Positions 37,703 to 51,025 of a stretch of DNA of 64,000 nt are shown piece by piece. The stretch comes from Carboxylicivirga fragile (GTDB taxonomy: Bacteria; Bacteroidota; Bacteroidia; Bacteroidales; Marinilabiliaceae): contig JAFMVD010000006.1 in the NCBI GenBank assembly GCA_025499625.1, forward strand, positions 1 through 64,000, written 5' to 3'. The notes beneath the pieces were generated by a model. That model did not search any database. It worked only from the letters and a program-made list of their open reading frames with translations, and had not been told where the DNA came from. The position numbers and the translations under genes were made by a program. The number at the start of each line of letters is the position of its first letter. The stretch's first letter is position 1.

Positions 37703-39712
37703 ATGAATAAAGTAGTATTGGTTCTTATTGTTTCGTTTCTGTCGCTTTTGGGGCATGCGCAAATGCCCTATCCGTCTCTACTGCCAAGTCCACAGCAAGT
37801 GGAATGGAAAGATGGTAATACGCCATTTGATCAGGTTTCTTTGGCCGTCAATAAGAATAGTGATGTTATAGAACAATTAATTAATAGTTTGGGAAGTTCG
37901 ATTGATGTAAATAGTTCTACTCAATTGAAGATTAATATGGTGGAGAAAATTGATAAGGCATCTGTTAATCCCAATGAGGCGTACCACTTATTAATTGAGA
38001 ATAACAAAATACAAATTGAGGCTATTAGCGATCAAGGCGTGTTTTGGGCTTTTCAAACAATACGTCAGCTGATTGCTAAAGAAGGAGATGAGCTTTTTGT
38101 ACAAAACTGCGATATCATTGATTGGCCTGCGTTTAAAGTGCGCGGTTTTATGCACGATGTTGGACGTGGTTTTATACCTGTTGATGAATTGAAAAAACAA
38201 ATTGACTTGCTGTCGCAGTTTAAAGTTAATGTTTTCCATTGGCACCTTACCGAGGATATAGGCTGGCGTCTGGAGAGTAAGGTTTTTCCGGGCTTAACCG
38301 CTAAAGATAATTTTGAACGTTTGCACGGGCAATATTATACCATTGAGGAAGCTAAAGAGTTAGTTCAGTTTTGTATTGACCGTCATGTGTGGTTAATACC
38401 TGAAATTGATATGCCTGGGCATAGCGCTGCTTTTACTCGCGCTTTAGGTCATGATATGCAATCAAAGGAAGGTATGAGGCTTTTGAAACAGTTGATGGAT
38501 GAGGTGTGTGAGGTTTTTGCCGATGTGCCTTATTTACATATTGGAACGGATGAAGTACGTTTCACTAATCGTGATTTTGTTCCCGAGATGGTTGATTATA
38601 TTCGTGCTAAAGGTAAGAAGGTGATTAGTTGGAATCCTGGCTGAAACTATAAAACGGGTGAAATTGATATGATCCAAATGTGGAGTTCGAGAGGTAAACT
38701 GCATCCGGGTGTTCCGGCCATCGATTCCCGATTACATTACATCAATCACTTCGATACCTTCGCCGACATTGTGGCCTTATACCATAGTAATGTTGCTGGG
38801 GTAAGCGAAGGTAGTGATGATGTAGCAGGTTGTATTATTGCCGTATGGAACGATAGATATGTAGACGATGTAGATCAGATCACCGCTGAAAATGGGTTTT
38901 ATCCGAGTATGCTCACGCTTGCCGAAAGCACATGGAGAGGTGGGCGTGAGAATTACTTTTATGAGCAAGGTTTAAAGATTGGTGCTGAGGGCAGTGATGA
39001 TTTTAAATCGTTTAAAGATTTTGAGGATCGGATGCTTCATTTTAAGAAGGAAGTTTTTAAGGATGAGCCATTTGCTTATGTTCGTCAAACAAATGTGAAA
39101 TGGCATATTACCGATCCATTTCCAAACAATGGTAACTTACTAAAAATATTCCCTCCGGAACAGGAATTGCAAAAGGTTTATAAACACAACGGAAAGACTT
39201 ATAAAAGTTATGAAGCCATTGGGGCTGGTATCTATTTACGTCATGTATGGGGTACTTTAATTCCAGCTTTCTATGAAGATCCACAAACGAATCATACGGC
39301 TTATGCTTATACATGGGTATATTCACCTGTTCAACAGGATGCTGGAATATATGTTCGCTTTCAAAATTATGGCCGTTCTGAAAAAGACTTACCACCACCT
39401 CAGGGTAAATGGGATTATAAAGAAAGTCGTATTTGGCTCAATGATACTGAAATAATGCCTCCTGTATGGGAGAATACCCATAGTGAGCTATCAAATGAAG
39501 TGTCCTTGCGTAATGAAAACTGGGAAGGAAGACCACCTATTTCAATTACATTAAATAAAGGATGGAATAAGGTATTACTAAAAATGCCCGTTGGTAAGTT
39601 TAAGTCTGATGAGATTAGATTAGTTAAATGGATGTTTAACGCGGTGATAGTTACGCCTGAAGGGCGTGATGCTTTGGAGGATATAGTTTATTCACCTGAT
39701 CGCTCACTTTAA
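37703..39712 (+). pseudogene. GH20 beta-N-acetylhexosaminidase interrupted by an in-frame TGA
   Basis: The reading frame runs from an ATG at 37703 (signal peptide ending LGHAQMPY) to a stop at 39712 and would give 669 residues. It is broken only by TGA at 38642-38644 (codon 314, after VISWNPG). No frameshift is needed: the same frame continues with NYKTGEIDMIQMWSSRG, clear GH20 barrel sequence. The N-terminal part has KVNVFHWHLTEDIGWRL and the catalytic pair D283/E284 (HIGTDEVRF). The second part has the rest of the barrel and a C-terminal beta domain. TGG (Trp) to TGA is the simplest change. It is either a recent pseudogene, a sequencing error, or read through. A product ending at 313 would lack the later barrel strands and should be inactive. 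Confidence 0.85.
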
Positions 39713-39738
39713 GAATCATAAATATAAAAACAGTTGGG

Positions 39739-41853
39739 ATGAGCAGAGGTAAAATGTTTTCACAAGTTCTATATGCAGTATTGCACATTATGATCTTGTG
39801 GATGTTTACCACTGAGGTAGTACTAGCTCAGAAGATAAAGGTGGCTTGTGTCGGCAATAGTGTCACTTATGGTTACAATATTGACAATCCGAAGCTTTAT
39901 AGCTACCCCGCTCAGTTACAAAAATTATTGGGAGATGCCTTTGAGGTGGCTAACTTTGGGAAGAGTGGTGCCACCTTATTGCAAAAAGGGCATCGCCCGT
40001 ATATGGAACAAAATGAGTTTAGGGAAGCAGTCAAATTCCAACCTGATATTTTAATTGTTTCCTTAGGTCTGAATGATACCGATCCTCGCAACTGGCCAAA
40101 TTATCGAGATGAGTTTGTAACTGATTATATGGCTTTAATCGATAGTGTAAAAAAGTCAGATGGCACTCAGCCAGAATTGTATGTTGGTCGTATGACGCCA
40201 ATATTTCATTGGCATCCACGCTTTAAATCGGGTACGCGTGATTGGTTTTGGCAGATTCAAGAAGCCATAGGACAAGTTGCATTCAACTGCAAGGCAAATA
40301 TAATTGACTGGCATTCTCCTTTGCATGCACGTCCAAATTTGTTTCCCGACGCTTTACATCCAACTAAAGAAGGCGCGAGCATTATGGCTCGTTTGGCATA
40401 TCAACACCTTACTGGTGATTTTGGTGGTTTGCAAATGGCATCAGTATTTGGCGACCATATGGTATTGCAACGTAATAAACCAATTCCAGTTTGGGGCAAA
40501 GCTAATGGGGCCGAGAAAATAAGCGTTGAATTCAATGGTGCAAAGGCTGAAGCTACAACTGGCACTGATGGCCGTTGGCATCTGGAATTACCCGCGATGA
40601 AGCATGGTGGCCCCTTTGAATTGAAGATCAATTCCACAAATGAAGAAATCGTTTTTGAAAACGTGATGATTGGCGAAGTGTGGCTGTGTGCCGGACAATC
40701 GAATATGGCCTTTAAATTAAGTGAATCAACTTTTGGTGCTGAAGAACTTAAAAATAAAATGCCTTCCCAATTGCGCTTAATGAATTTCAGGCAAAGTGCC
40801 TATACAAATGACATGGCTTGGGATAAGGCTATGCTCGATCATGTGAATAACTTAAATTACCTATCGGGTCAGTGGCACATGCCTAATACTGAAACGATAG
40901 CTGATTTTTCTGCTATTGCTTGGTATTTTGGTAAGGAATTAGAATCAGAACTGGATGTGGCCATTGGTTTAATTCAACTGGCAGTAGGTGGCTCTCCTGC
41001 TGAGTCTTGGGTTGATCGTAAAACGCTTGAGTTTAATCCTCACTTAGTGAATATGCTTTACGATTGGCAAAACAATGATCATACTATGTTATGGTGTCGT
41101 CAGCGGGCAATGATTAATATTAAAAAGTCAGATGACCCAATGCAACGCCATCCCTATCAACCAGCTTATTTATTTGAAGCAGGTATTGAGCAGATAGCAG
41201 GCTTTTCAATAAAGGGAGTGCTTTGGTATCAGGGCGAATCCAATGCGCATAATATTGAATTACATGAAGTTCTGTTTCCAACATTAATTCAATCGTGGCG
41301 TGACGTTTGGGAACAACCGAATCTACCCTTTTATTTTGCTCAACTCTCATCATTAAACCGTCCGAGTTGGCCTCATTTTAGAGATAGTCAACGTAGAATG
41401 GCAAATCAATTAGCGAATGTGTCAATGGTTGTTACAAGTGATTTAGGTAATGAAACAGATGTTCACCCAAAACAAAAGAAACAAGTTGGCGAGCGTTTTG
41501 CACATTTAGCACTTCATCAATTATATGGTACGGAAGCAACACCACAAGGCAATATTAAAATTGAAAAAGTCGAGAGCACAATAGATGAGTTACGCATATC
41601 ATTTACGAATACGAATCGATTGAAAATATCAGAGGAGAATGAATTGCATGAGCTGGAGGTAGCTGGAGAGGATGGTTTATTCCATCCGGTCAGAGCCATT
41701 CTAAAAGGAAATCAGCTGATTGTTAAAACTAAAGGACAATTTATAAAAGCAGTACGCTATGCATGGAAACCATATTCGAGTGGCAATCTGGTGAATGAAG
41801 ATGGTGTTCCAGTTTCTACTTTTCTTTTAGAACATCCTTTTAAAATATTATAA
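39739..41853 (+). CDS. nanS: Two-domain sialate O-acetylesterase (SGNH + SASA)
   Basis: A 704-residue secreted protein with two esterase domains. The first (~35-230) is SGNH/GDSL-type, with VGNSVTYG, SLGLNDTDP and DALHPTKEG. The second (~300-620) is a sialate O-acetylesterase (SASA) domain, with the Ser in WLCAGQSNM, the oxyanion block LWYQGESNA and the Asp/His in LGNETDVHPKQKKQVGE. Such two-domain esterases are known from oral and gut Bacteroidota, for example Tannerella forsythia NanS. They remove O-acetyl groups from sialic acids, which otherwise slow sialidases. It sits between the broken GH20 and a second SGNH esterase in the nan block. Confidence 0.9.
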   Translation: MSRGKMFSQVLYAVLHIMILWMFTTEVVLAQKIKVACVGNSVTYGYNIDNPKLYSYPAQLQKLLGDAFEVANFGKSGATLLQKGHRPYMEQNEFREAVKFQPDILIVSLGLNDTDPRNWPNYRDEFVTDYMALIDSVKKSDGTQPELYVGRMTPIFHWHPRFKSGTRDWFWQIQEAIGQVAFNCKANIIDWHSPLHARPNLFPDALHPTKEGASIMARLAYQHLTGDFGGLQMASVFGDHMVLQRNKPIPVWGKANGAEKISVEFNGAKAEATTGTDGRWHLELPAMKHGGPFELKINSTNEEIVFENVMIGEVWLCAGQSNMAFKLSESTFGAEELKNKMPSQLRLMNFRQSAYTNDMAWDKAMLDHVNNLNYLSGQWHMPNTETIADFSAIAWYFGKELESELDVAIGLIQLAVGGSPAESWVDRKTLEFNPHLVNMLYDWQNNDHTMLWCRQRAMINIKKSDDPMQRHPYQPAYLFEAGIEQIAGFSIKGVLWYQGESNAHNIELHEVLFPTLIQSWRDVWEQPNLPFYFAQLSSLNRPSWPHFRDSQRRMANQLANVSMVVTSDLGNETDVHPKQKKQVGERFAHLALHQLYGTEATPQGNIKIEKVESTIDELRISFTNTNRLKISEENELHELEVAGEDGLFHPVRAILKGNQLIVKTKGQFIKAVRYAWKPYSSGNLVNEDGVPVSTFLLEHPFKIL

Positions 41854-41880
41854 ATATCAAAAAAAAACAAATCAATAGTT

Positions 41881-42558
41881 ATGAAAAACAACAAGATACT
41901 GGTAGTAATGGTTTTGATGCTTATTTCTCAATGGTGTATTGTTGACTTACATGCTCAAAGCGATAGGTTTTCCACTTATTATCATCAACGGAAATCATTA
42001 TTTGAAGAACTACCGAATACTAAAAATGAAATTATTTTTTTAGGTAATAGCATTACCGATGGAGGTGAGTGGATTGAGTTACTTAATAACAAAAAGGTAA
42101 GAAACAGGGGGATAAGTGGTGATGTAACGGATGGTGTATTGTATCGCTTGGATGAGGTTACTGAATCGAAACCAAAAAAAGTGTTTTTACTCATTGGAGT
42201 TAATGATTTAGCTCGAGGAACGAGCAGCGATACTATTGTAAGTAAAATTAAGCAGATTGCTTTGCAGATTGGAGTGAAATCACCAAATACCCAAGTGTAT
42301 ATCCAGAGTATACTGCCGGTTAATCCGGTGTTCAAGAAATTCAGTGGGCATTGCTCCAAAACCGAAGAGATAATTTCGATTAACAAAGGTTTAAAAATTT
42401 GGTGTCAAGGGCATAGTTCGCACTATATCGATTTATTTTCTCATTTTAAAAATGAGGATGATAACTTAATGCAAATAAAATATACAAATGATGGTTTGCA
42501 TTTGACTGGGGCAGGGTATTTTCTCTGGGCAGATATTATTAAACCATATATTAAATAG
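41881..42558 (+). CDS. SGNH/GDSL esterase, secreted
   Basis: A 225-residue protein with a type I signal (VDLHAQSDRF). The SGNH blocks are complete: FLGNSITDG (block I), GISGDVTDGV (block II), LLIGVNDLAR (block III) and TNDGLHLTGAGY (block V, Asp and His). The sequence resembles PAF-acetylhydrolase-like SGNH enzymes. Its place between the two-domain sialate esterase and N-acetylneuraminate lyase suggests it also works on O-acetyl groups of sialic acids or of neighbouring sugars, perhaps at a different position. Substrate is inferred only from context. Confidence 0.85.
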   Translation: MKNNKILVVMVLMLISQWCIVDLHAQSDRFSTYYHQRKSLFEELPNTKNEIIFLGNSITDGGEWIELLNNKKVRNRGISGDVTDGVLYRLDEVTESKPKKVFLLIGVNDLARGTSSDTIVSKIKQIALQIGVKSPNTQVYIQSILPVNPVFKKFSGHCSKTEEIISINKGLKIWCQGHSSHYIDLFSHFKNEDDNLMQIKYTNDGLHLTGAGYFLWADIIKPYIK

Positions 42559-42595
42559 TTAGGCAAAAAATAAAACTACGATACTCAACATTAAG

Positions 42596-43522
42596 ATGAT
42601 GGAAAAAATAAAAGGATTAATCGCAGCACCCTTTACCCCTATGGATAAAGATGGGTCAATTAAAGAATCAGTAATTAAAGACTATTATAGTTTTTTAAAA
42701 GCAAATGGCCTTGTTGGCGCTTTTTTAAATGGTAGTACAGGTGAGGGAGTTTCTTTATCTGTTGAAGAACGTAAGTTGACGGCTTCTTTATGGACAAATG
42801 AAGCGAAAAAAGATACTGATCCTTTAAAATTAATAAACCTCGTAGGAGGTACTTCTTATCAGCAGGCAATTCAGTTGGCACTTCACTCACAAGAAGTTGG
42901 AATGGATGCAATTGCTGTAATGGCACCGTTTTATTTCAAGCCTAATACTGCTGAGCAATTGGCCGAATTTGTGATGAAAATTGGAGCTTCTGTACCTGAC
43001 ATGCCGGTTTACTTTTATCACATACCAGTATTAACAGGTGTTGATGTTCCAATGATTGAGTTGATTAAGGCTTTACATGGAAAGATGCCGAATTTTGCTG
43101 GCGTTAAATATACTCATGAGGACTTTATGGATTTTCTTTCATGCCTTCACTTTGCCGATGGACAATATGATATGTTGTGGGGACGTGATGAAAACTTATT
43201 AGCAGCACTAGCGATTGGTGCCGAAGGAGGAGTTGGAAGTACCTTTAACTACGCAACACCGCTTTATCTTACGTTGATTGATGATTATAAAAAGGGAGAT
43301 ATAGTATCAGCACGTCAATTGCAACAACAATCAATTGATATGATTCGCCTCTTGGGTAAATATGGTGGAATCGGTACCGGTAAAGCCTTTATGAAATATG
43401 TGGGTATTGAGTGTGGGCAGTTTCGCTTACCAATTAAACCAATGACAGATAGTGCTTATGATGAATTTACTAAAGATGTTGATGCACTTAATATGAATGC
43501 CTTTTTTTCAAAAATAAAATAA
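42596..43522 (+). CDS. nanA: N-acetylneuraminate lyase (NanA)
   Basis: A 308-residue class I aldolase of the dihydrodipicolinate synthase family that splits N-acetylneuraminate into ManNAc and pyruvate in the cytoplasm. The Schiff-base lysine is K171 (FAGVKYTHEDF), the proton-relay tyrosine is Y141 (YFYHIPVLTG), and the carboxylate-binding loop is LNGSTGEGVSLS. YHIP corresponds to the YNIP motif of the E. coli enzyme. Two Met codons stand side by side at 42596 and 42599; either can be the start. It is followed by the mutarotase-symporter gene after one base, so supply and breakdown of sialic acid are encoded together. Confidence 0.95.
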   Translation: MMEKIKGLIAAPFTPMDKDGSIKESVIKDYYSFLKANGLVGAFLNGSTGEGVSLSVEERKLTASLWTNEAKKDTDPLKLINLVGGTSYQQAIQLALHSQEVGMDAIAVMAPFYFKPNTAEQLAEFVMKIGASVPDMPVYFYHIPVLTGVDVPMIELIKALHGKMPNFAGVKYTHEDFMDFLSCLHFADGQYDMLWGRDENLLAALAIGAEGGVGSTFNYATPLYLTLIDDYKKGDIVSARQLQQQSIDMIRLLGKYGGIGTGKAFMKYVGIECGQFRLPIKPMTDSAYDEFTKDVDALNMNAFFSKIK

Positions 43523-43523
43523 G

Positions 43524-46163
43524 ATGAAGCATACAGTTAGAACCTTATTTTTTATCGTATCTCTTTTTGTTACGATTCCAATATTCGCACATGTTCAGCA
43601 AAGTAAGTTGAATAAGTTACCTGCCTTGTCAGATTCAAATCCTCATCATGGATGGGCAGCTTCGTTTGTTGGTGTTCATAACAATACATTGATATTGGCT
43701 GGTGGCTCAGCCTTTCCTGATGCTAAACCATGGGAAAATGGCATTAAAAAATTCTCGAATGAAATTATAGTGTTTGACGGTACCAAGTGGCAGAGTAATG
43801 TCAATTGGCGAATGCCTGAAGCATTAGCCGGAGGTGCAACTGTTTCTCTGCCCGAAGGTGTGTTTTGCACAGGAGGGTCTAATCCGAAAGGTATATCAAA
43901 TCAATCTTTTTTGATTTCATATTCTAATAAACAAGCTAAAGTTACAAATATGCCAGCCCTTCCATTTTCTCTAAAGGGTCATGGAATGACGGCAATTGGA
44001 AGAACCGTTTATGTTGTTGGTGGCGTAACCGTTGATGGGTATAATTTGAAAGTGCTTCAACTTGATTTAAATGCTGTTGACAAAGGGTGGGAGACCATCA
44101 CTGAACTACCTCAGGCTTTAAGTCATGCTACTGTAGTTAGCCAAACTGATGGAAGCGAACAATGCTTATTTGTAATAGGTGGGCGTTATAAGCTACATGG
44201 TGAAGCAATTACAACCTTCAGTAGTCAGGTGTGGAAGTATAAGCCATCTGCAAATAATTGGATAAAGAAAAATGATTGGATGCTAAAAGGTGGCAATCCA
44301 ATTACAATTGCCGCAGCTGCAAGTGTAAAAACCGGTGCCTCTCATATATTGATTGTTGGTGGAGATGATGGTTCTACATTTAATCAAGTGGAGCATGCTA
44401 TAAACAAAATGAAAGCTTCGGAAGGTGACGAGCGTGTATTGGCACAACAAATTCGCGATAGCTTATGGATAAACCATCCGGGATTTAATAAAGAGATTCT
44501 ACTCTATAATACAATAACGGATAGTTGGTTTAGTGCCGGTGAGTTGGAAGCAGAAGCTCCGGCTGTAACATCTGCTGTATTATTGCAGAATAAAGTGATT
44601 ATACCAAGTGGTGAAATTCGCCCGGGTATCCGTACAGATCAAGTTATTACTCTTGATTTTGCACGCCAGGAAGGATTTGGTCTATTGAACTACGTTGTTC
44701 TGGTACTTTACTTTATTGGTATGCTGTATTTGGGTTTCTATTTTATGAAACGCGAAAATGATGAGCAGGATTTCTTTAAGGCAGGAGGACGTATCCCCTG
44801 GTGGGCTGCAGGTATTAGTATTTTTGCTACAACATTAAGTGCCATTACATTTATCGCTATTCCGGCTAAGTCATATGCTACTGATTGGCGCATGCTGATT
44901 TTTAACCTGACTATAATACTGGTTGCTCCGGTAGTGATTAAGTATTATCTACCCTTTTTTAGAAGATTAAATATTGGAACAGCTTATGAGTATCTAGAGC
45001 TTCGTTTTAATAGAAGTGTGCGCTGGATGGCTTCTCTGTTTTTTATCATCTTTATGGTAACACGTATCGCAGTTGTCTTGTTTTTACCATCGTTGGCATT
45101 ACACGCCGTTACAGGCTTTAGTGTTTATTGGTCAATAATTGTTATGGGTGTAGTAACAATTATTTATTGCACCAGTGGTGGAATAGAGGCTGTTGTGTGG
45201 GGTGATGTTATTCAGGGGATTATCCTAATGTTTGGTGCATTGTTAGCTTTGGCTTATATGATATTTGGTGTTGATGGAGGAATGGGTGGATTTATTGATG
45301 TATCTTTTGATAATCAAAAACTGTTTCTTTTAGATTTTAATATGGATTGGTCTAAACCGGTTCTATGGGTTGTATTGCTCGGAGGATTTGCGAATAGTCT
45401 AATAGCTTATACAAGTGATCAGTCAGTTGTACAGCGTTATATGACTACCAAGGACGAAAAGGCCACATCAAAGAGTATATGGTTAAATGGAATTATTAGT
45501 ATACCTGTATCAGTAATTTTCTTTTTATTAGGAACAGGCTTGTATGCTTTTTATACATCCAAGCCAGAGGCTTTATCAGTTTCAATTCCTAATTTGGATG
45601 CCGTATTTCCACATTTTATTGTTTCTGAATTACCAGCTGGATTAGCTGGTTTACTTATTGCTGCCGTGTTTGCTGCAGCGATGTCAACCTTGTCATCTAA
45701 TATCAATTCTGTATCAGCCGTTATTACATCTGATTTCTTTGATGTGCTACGACCAAAGGCAAAAGGTAAAAGTAGTATGCTTGTGGCTCGTCTATCTGGA
45801 ATTATCGTTGGTATCTTTGGAATAGGTATGGCACTTATATTAGCCACTTGGGACATCGCTTCTCTGTGGGATCAATTTAATACCTTCCTCGGTCTATTAA
45901 CCGGTGGACTTGGAGCATTGTTTGTAATGGGAATATTCTTCAAGCGTATTTCAGGTATTGCGGCCTTTATTGGTGTTATAGTTGGTTTTGTTGCCTTGTT
46001 ATGGTTGCGAAGCTATTCGCCAATGTCATTTTTATTATACGGTGCAGTTGGTATAGCAATTAGTGTTGCAGTAGCCTATGTGTTAAGTTTTATTTGGCCG
46101 CAAAAGAAGGCCATAGATAAACTCACTTATAATAGTGAGATTCGTAATGTAGATAGTTTATAG
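43524..46163 (+). CDS. Sialic acid mutarotase (kelch) fused to a sodium:solute symporter
   Basis: An 879-residue protein joining two functions. A signal peptide (~1-23) leads into a kelch beta-propeller (~30-375; LILAGGSAFP, VYVVGGVTVDG, LFVIGGRYKLHG, ILIVGGDDGS) of the N-acetylneuraminate mutarotase type, probably the cyclically permuted branch. From ~385 comes a sodium:solute symporter with about 13 membrane helices (YLGFYFMKRENDEQDFFKAGG is the classic first loop; SSNINSVSAVITSDFF is a conserved SSS block). The propeller faces the periplasm, so alpha-sialic acid released by the sialidases could be turned to the preferred anomer and passed directly to the permease. It is 1 base after nanA and 2 bases before the epimerase. 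Confidence 0.92.
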   Translation: MKHTVRTLFFIVSLFVTIPIFAHVQQSKLNKLPALSDSNPHHGWAASFVGVHNNTLILAGGSAFPDAKPWENGIKKFSNEIIVFDGTKWQSNVNWRMPEALAGGATVSLPEGVFCTGGSNPKGISNQSFLISYSNKQAKVTNMPALPFSLKGHGMTAIGRTVYVVGGVTVDGYNLKVLQLDLNAVDKGWETITELPQALSHATVVSQTDGSEQCLFVIGGRYKLHGEAITTFSSQVWKYKPSANNWIKKNDWMLKGGNPITIAAAASVKTGASHILIVGGDDGSTFNQVEHAINKMKASEGDERVLAQQIRDSLWINHPGFNKEILLYNTITDSWFSAGELEAEAPAVTSAVLLQNKVIIPSGEIRPGIRTDQVITLDFARQEGFGLLNYVVLVLYFIGMLYLGFYFMKRENDEQDFFKAGGRIPWWAAGISIFATTLSAITFIAIPAKSYATDWRMLIFNLTIILVAPVVIKYYLPFFRRLNIGTAYEYLELRFNRSVRWMASLFFIIFMVTRIAVVLFLPSLALHAVTGFSVYWSIIVMGVVTIIYCTSGGIEAVVWGDVIQGIILMFGALLALAYMIFGVDGGMGGFIDVSFDNQKLFLLDFNMDWSKPVLWVVLLGGFANSLIAYTSDQSVVQRYMTTKDEKATSKSIWLNGIISIPVSVIFFLLGTGLYAFYTSKPEALSVSIPNLDAVFPHFIVSELPAGLAGLLIAAVFAAAMSTLSSNINSVSAVITSDFFDVLRPKAKGKSSMLVARLSGIIVGIFGIGMALILATWDIASLWDQFNTFLGLLTGGLGALFVMGIFFKRISGIAAFIGVIVGFVALLWLRSYSPMSFLLYGAVGIAISVAVAYVLSFIWPQKKAIDKLTYNSEIRNVDSL

Positions 46164-46165
46164 TT

Positions 46166-47347
46166 ATGGAACAGAGTAAGATTGATAGTTATATCAAACA
46201 ATATAGTAATGAGTTATTCCAAAAGGTTATTCCCTTTTGGATGAATCATTCTAAAGATGAAGTATATGGTGGTTATTTTACCTGTTTGTCTCGCGACGGA
46301 CAGGTTTACGATACGGATAAATTCATTTGGTTGCAAGCTCGTGAAGTATGGCAATTCGCTAAGCTCTATAATACAGTTGAGCCAAAGCAAGAATGGCTTG
46401 ATATGGCTTTGCATGGCGCTGAATTTCTGCAGAAGCATGGTAAAGATGAAGATGGTAATTGGTATTTTTCTTTAAATCAAAACGGAGAGCCATTAGTACA
46501 ACCATACAATATCTTTTCCGATTGTTTTGCTACCATGGCCTTTGGTCAACTTTATAAAGCAACCGGGCATGAGAATTATGCTACTTTAGCTAAGGATACC
46601 TTCTATTCGATCATAAAACGGCAAAATAACCCTAAGGGCACTTATAATAAAATAGTGCCAGGAACACGAGAACTTAAGAATTTTGCCTTGCCTATGATTC
46701 TATCCAACCTTGCAATGGAGATTGAGACACTTTTGCCAAAGGCTTTTATTACGGAGACTTTAGATAAGGTGATTCATGAGGTAATGGATGTTTTTTATCT
46801 CGAAGATCAAGGTCTTATCCTTGAAAATGTAAGTCCTGATGGTCAATTTGTAGACTGTTTTGAAGGGCGCCTCCTCAATCCAGGGCATGCCATTGAATCG
46901 ATGTGGTTTATGATGGATTTGGGTAAAAAGCTAAAACGTCCTGAATTAATTGAAAAAGCTGTTAAAATTACGCTTGATACTTTGGAATATGGATGGGATA
47001 AAGAGCACGGAGGTATTTTCTACTTTATGGACTTAAAAGGACATCCTAATCAACAGTTGGAGTGGGATCAAAAACTATGGTGGGTTCATCTTGAAACATT
47101 AGTTGCTTTATTAAAGGGCTATCAACATACAGGTAATGTAGCTTGCTGGGAATGGTTCACAAAGGTACATGATTATGCATTTAAACACTTTTCAGACCCA
47201 GAACATGGCGAATGGTTCGGCTACCTGAACCGTCGCGGTGAGGTGCTACTGCCGCTGAAAGGTGGAAAATGGAAGGGTTGTTTTCATGTGCCACGAGGCT
47301 TGATGATTGCCTTGCAAACGCTTGAAAATATTAAGAAAACACTTTAA
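46166..47347 (+). CDS. nanE: N-acylglucosamine 2-epimerase (AGE family, ManNAc to GlcNAc)
   Basis: A 393-residue (alpha/alpha)6-barrel epimerase. Conserved blocks seen are FIWLQAREVWQFAKLYN, LLNPGHAIESMWFMMDLG, and HGGIFYFMDLKGHP with KLWWVHLETLVALL, which carry the catalytic His pair and substrate residues. In Bacteroidota an AGE-type enzyme replaces the NanE of enterics: it turns ManNAc into GlcNAc, which a ROK kinase then phosphorylates. That kinase is not in this window. It starts 2 bases after the transporter fusion and ends in a hairpin, so it closes the nan operon. Confidence 0.92.
   Translation: MEQSKIDSYIKQYSNELFQKVIPFWMNHSKDEVYGGYFTCLSRDGQVYDTDKFIWLQAREVWQFAKLYNTVEPKQEWLDMALHGAEFLQKHGKDEDGNWYFSLNQNGEPLVQPYNIFSDCFATMAFGQLYKATGHENYATLAKDTFYSIIKRQNNPKGTYNKIVPGTRELKNFALPMILSNLAMEIETLLPKAFITETLDKVIHEVMDVFYLEDQGLILENVSPDGQFVDCFEGRLLNPGHAIESMWFMMDLGKKLKRPELIEKAVKITLDTLEYGWDKEHGGIFYFMDLKGHPNQQLEWDQKLWWVHLETLVALLKGYQHTGNVACWEWFTKVHDYAFKHFSDPEHGEWFGYLNRRGEVLLPLKGGKWKGCFHVPRGLMIALQTLENIKKTL

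Positions 47348-47360
<13 letters not shown>
47333..47360 (+). terminator. Hairpin over the stop of the epimerase gene
   Basis: A perfect 10-base stem (AAGAAAACAC/GTGTTTTCTT, 8-base loop) overlaps the last codons and stop of the epimerase gene; the right arm ends TTTTCTT and is followed by AATATTTT. A likely end of the nan transcript. Confidence 0.6.
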
Positions 47361-50946
<3,586 letters not shown>

Positions 50947-50966
50947 AAGCTGTTGAATCCGGAATT

Positions 50967-50984
50967 GTGTTTCTGGAGAAACAC
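50967..50984 (+). other. Short hairpin between GH2 and GH20-PA14 genes
   Basis: GTGTTTC/GAAACAC with a four-base loop lies 21 bases after the GH2 stop. There is no T-tract, so it is more likely an mRNA processing or stability element than a terminator. Confidence 0.35.
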
Positions 50985-51025
50985 TGATTTATAAGGGTTT
51001 GAGTTAAACTATTAAAGATATATTA

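Noticed and set aside
38669-39712. Separate gene starting at the ATG at 38669 after the TGA
   Set aside because: The product would begin in the middle of the GH20 barrel with no signal peptide; it is the downstream half of the interrupted gene.
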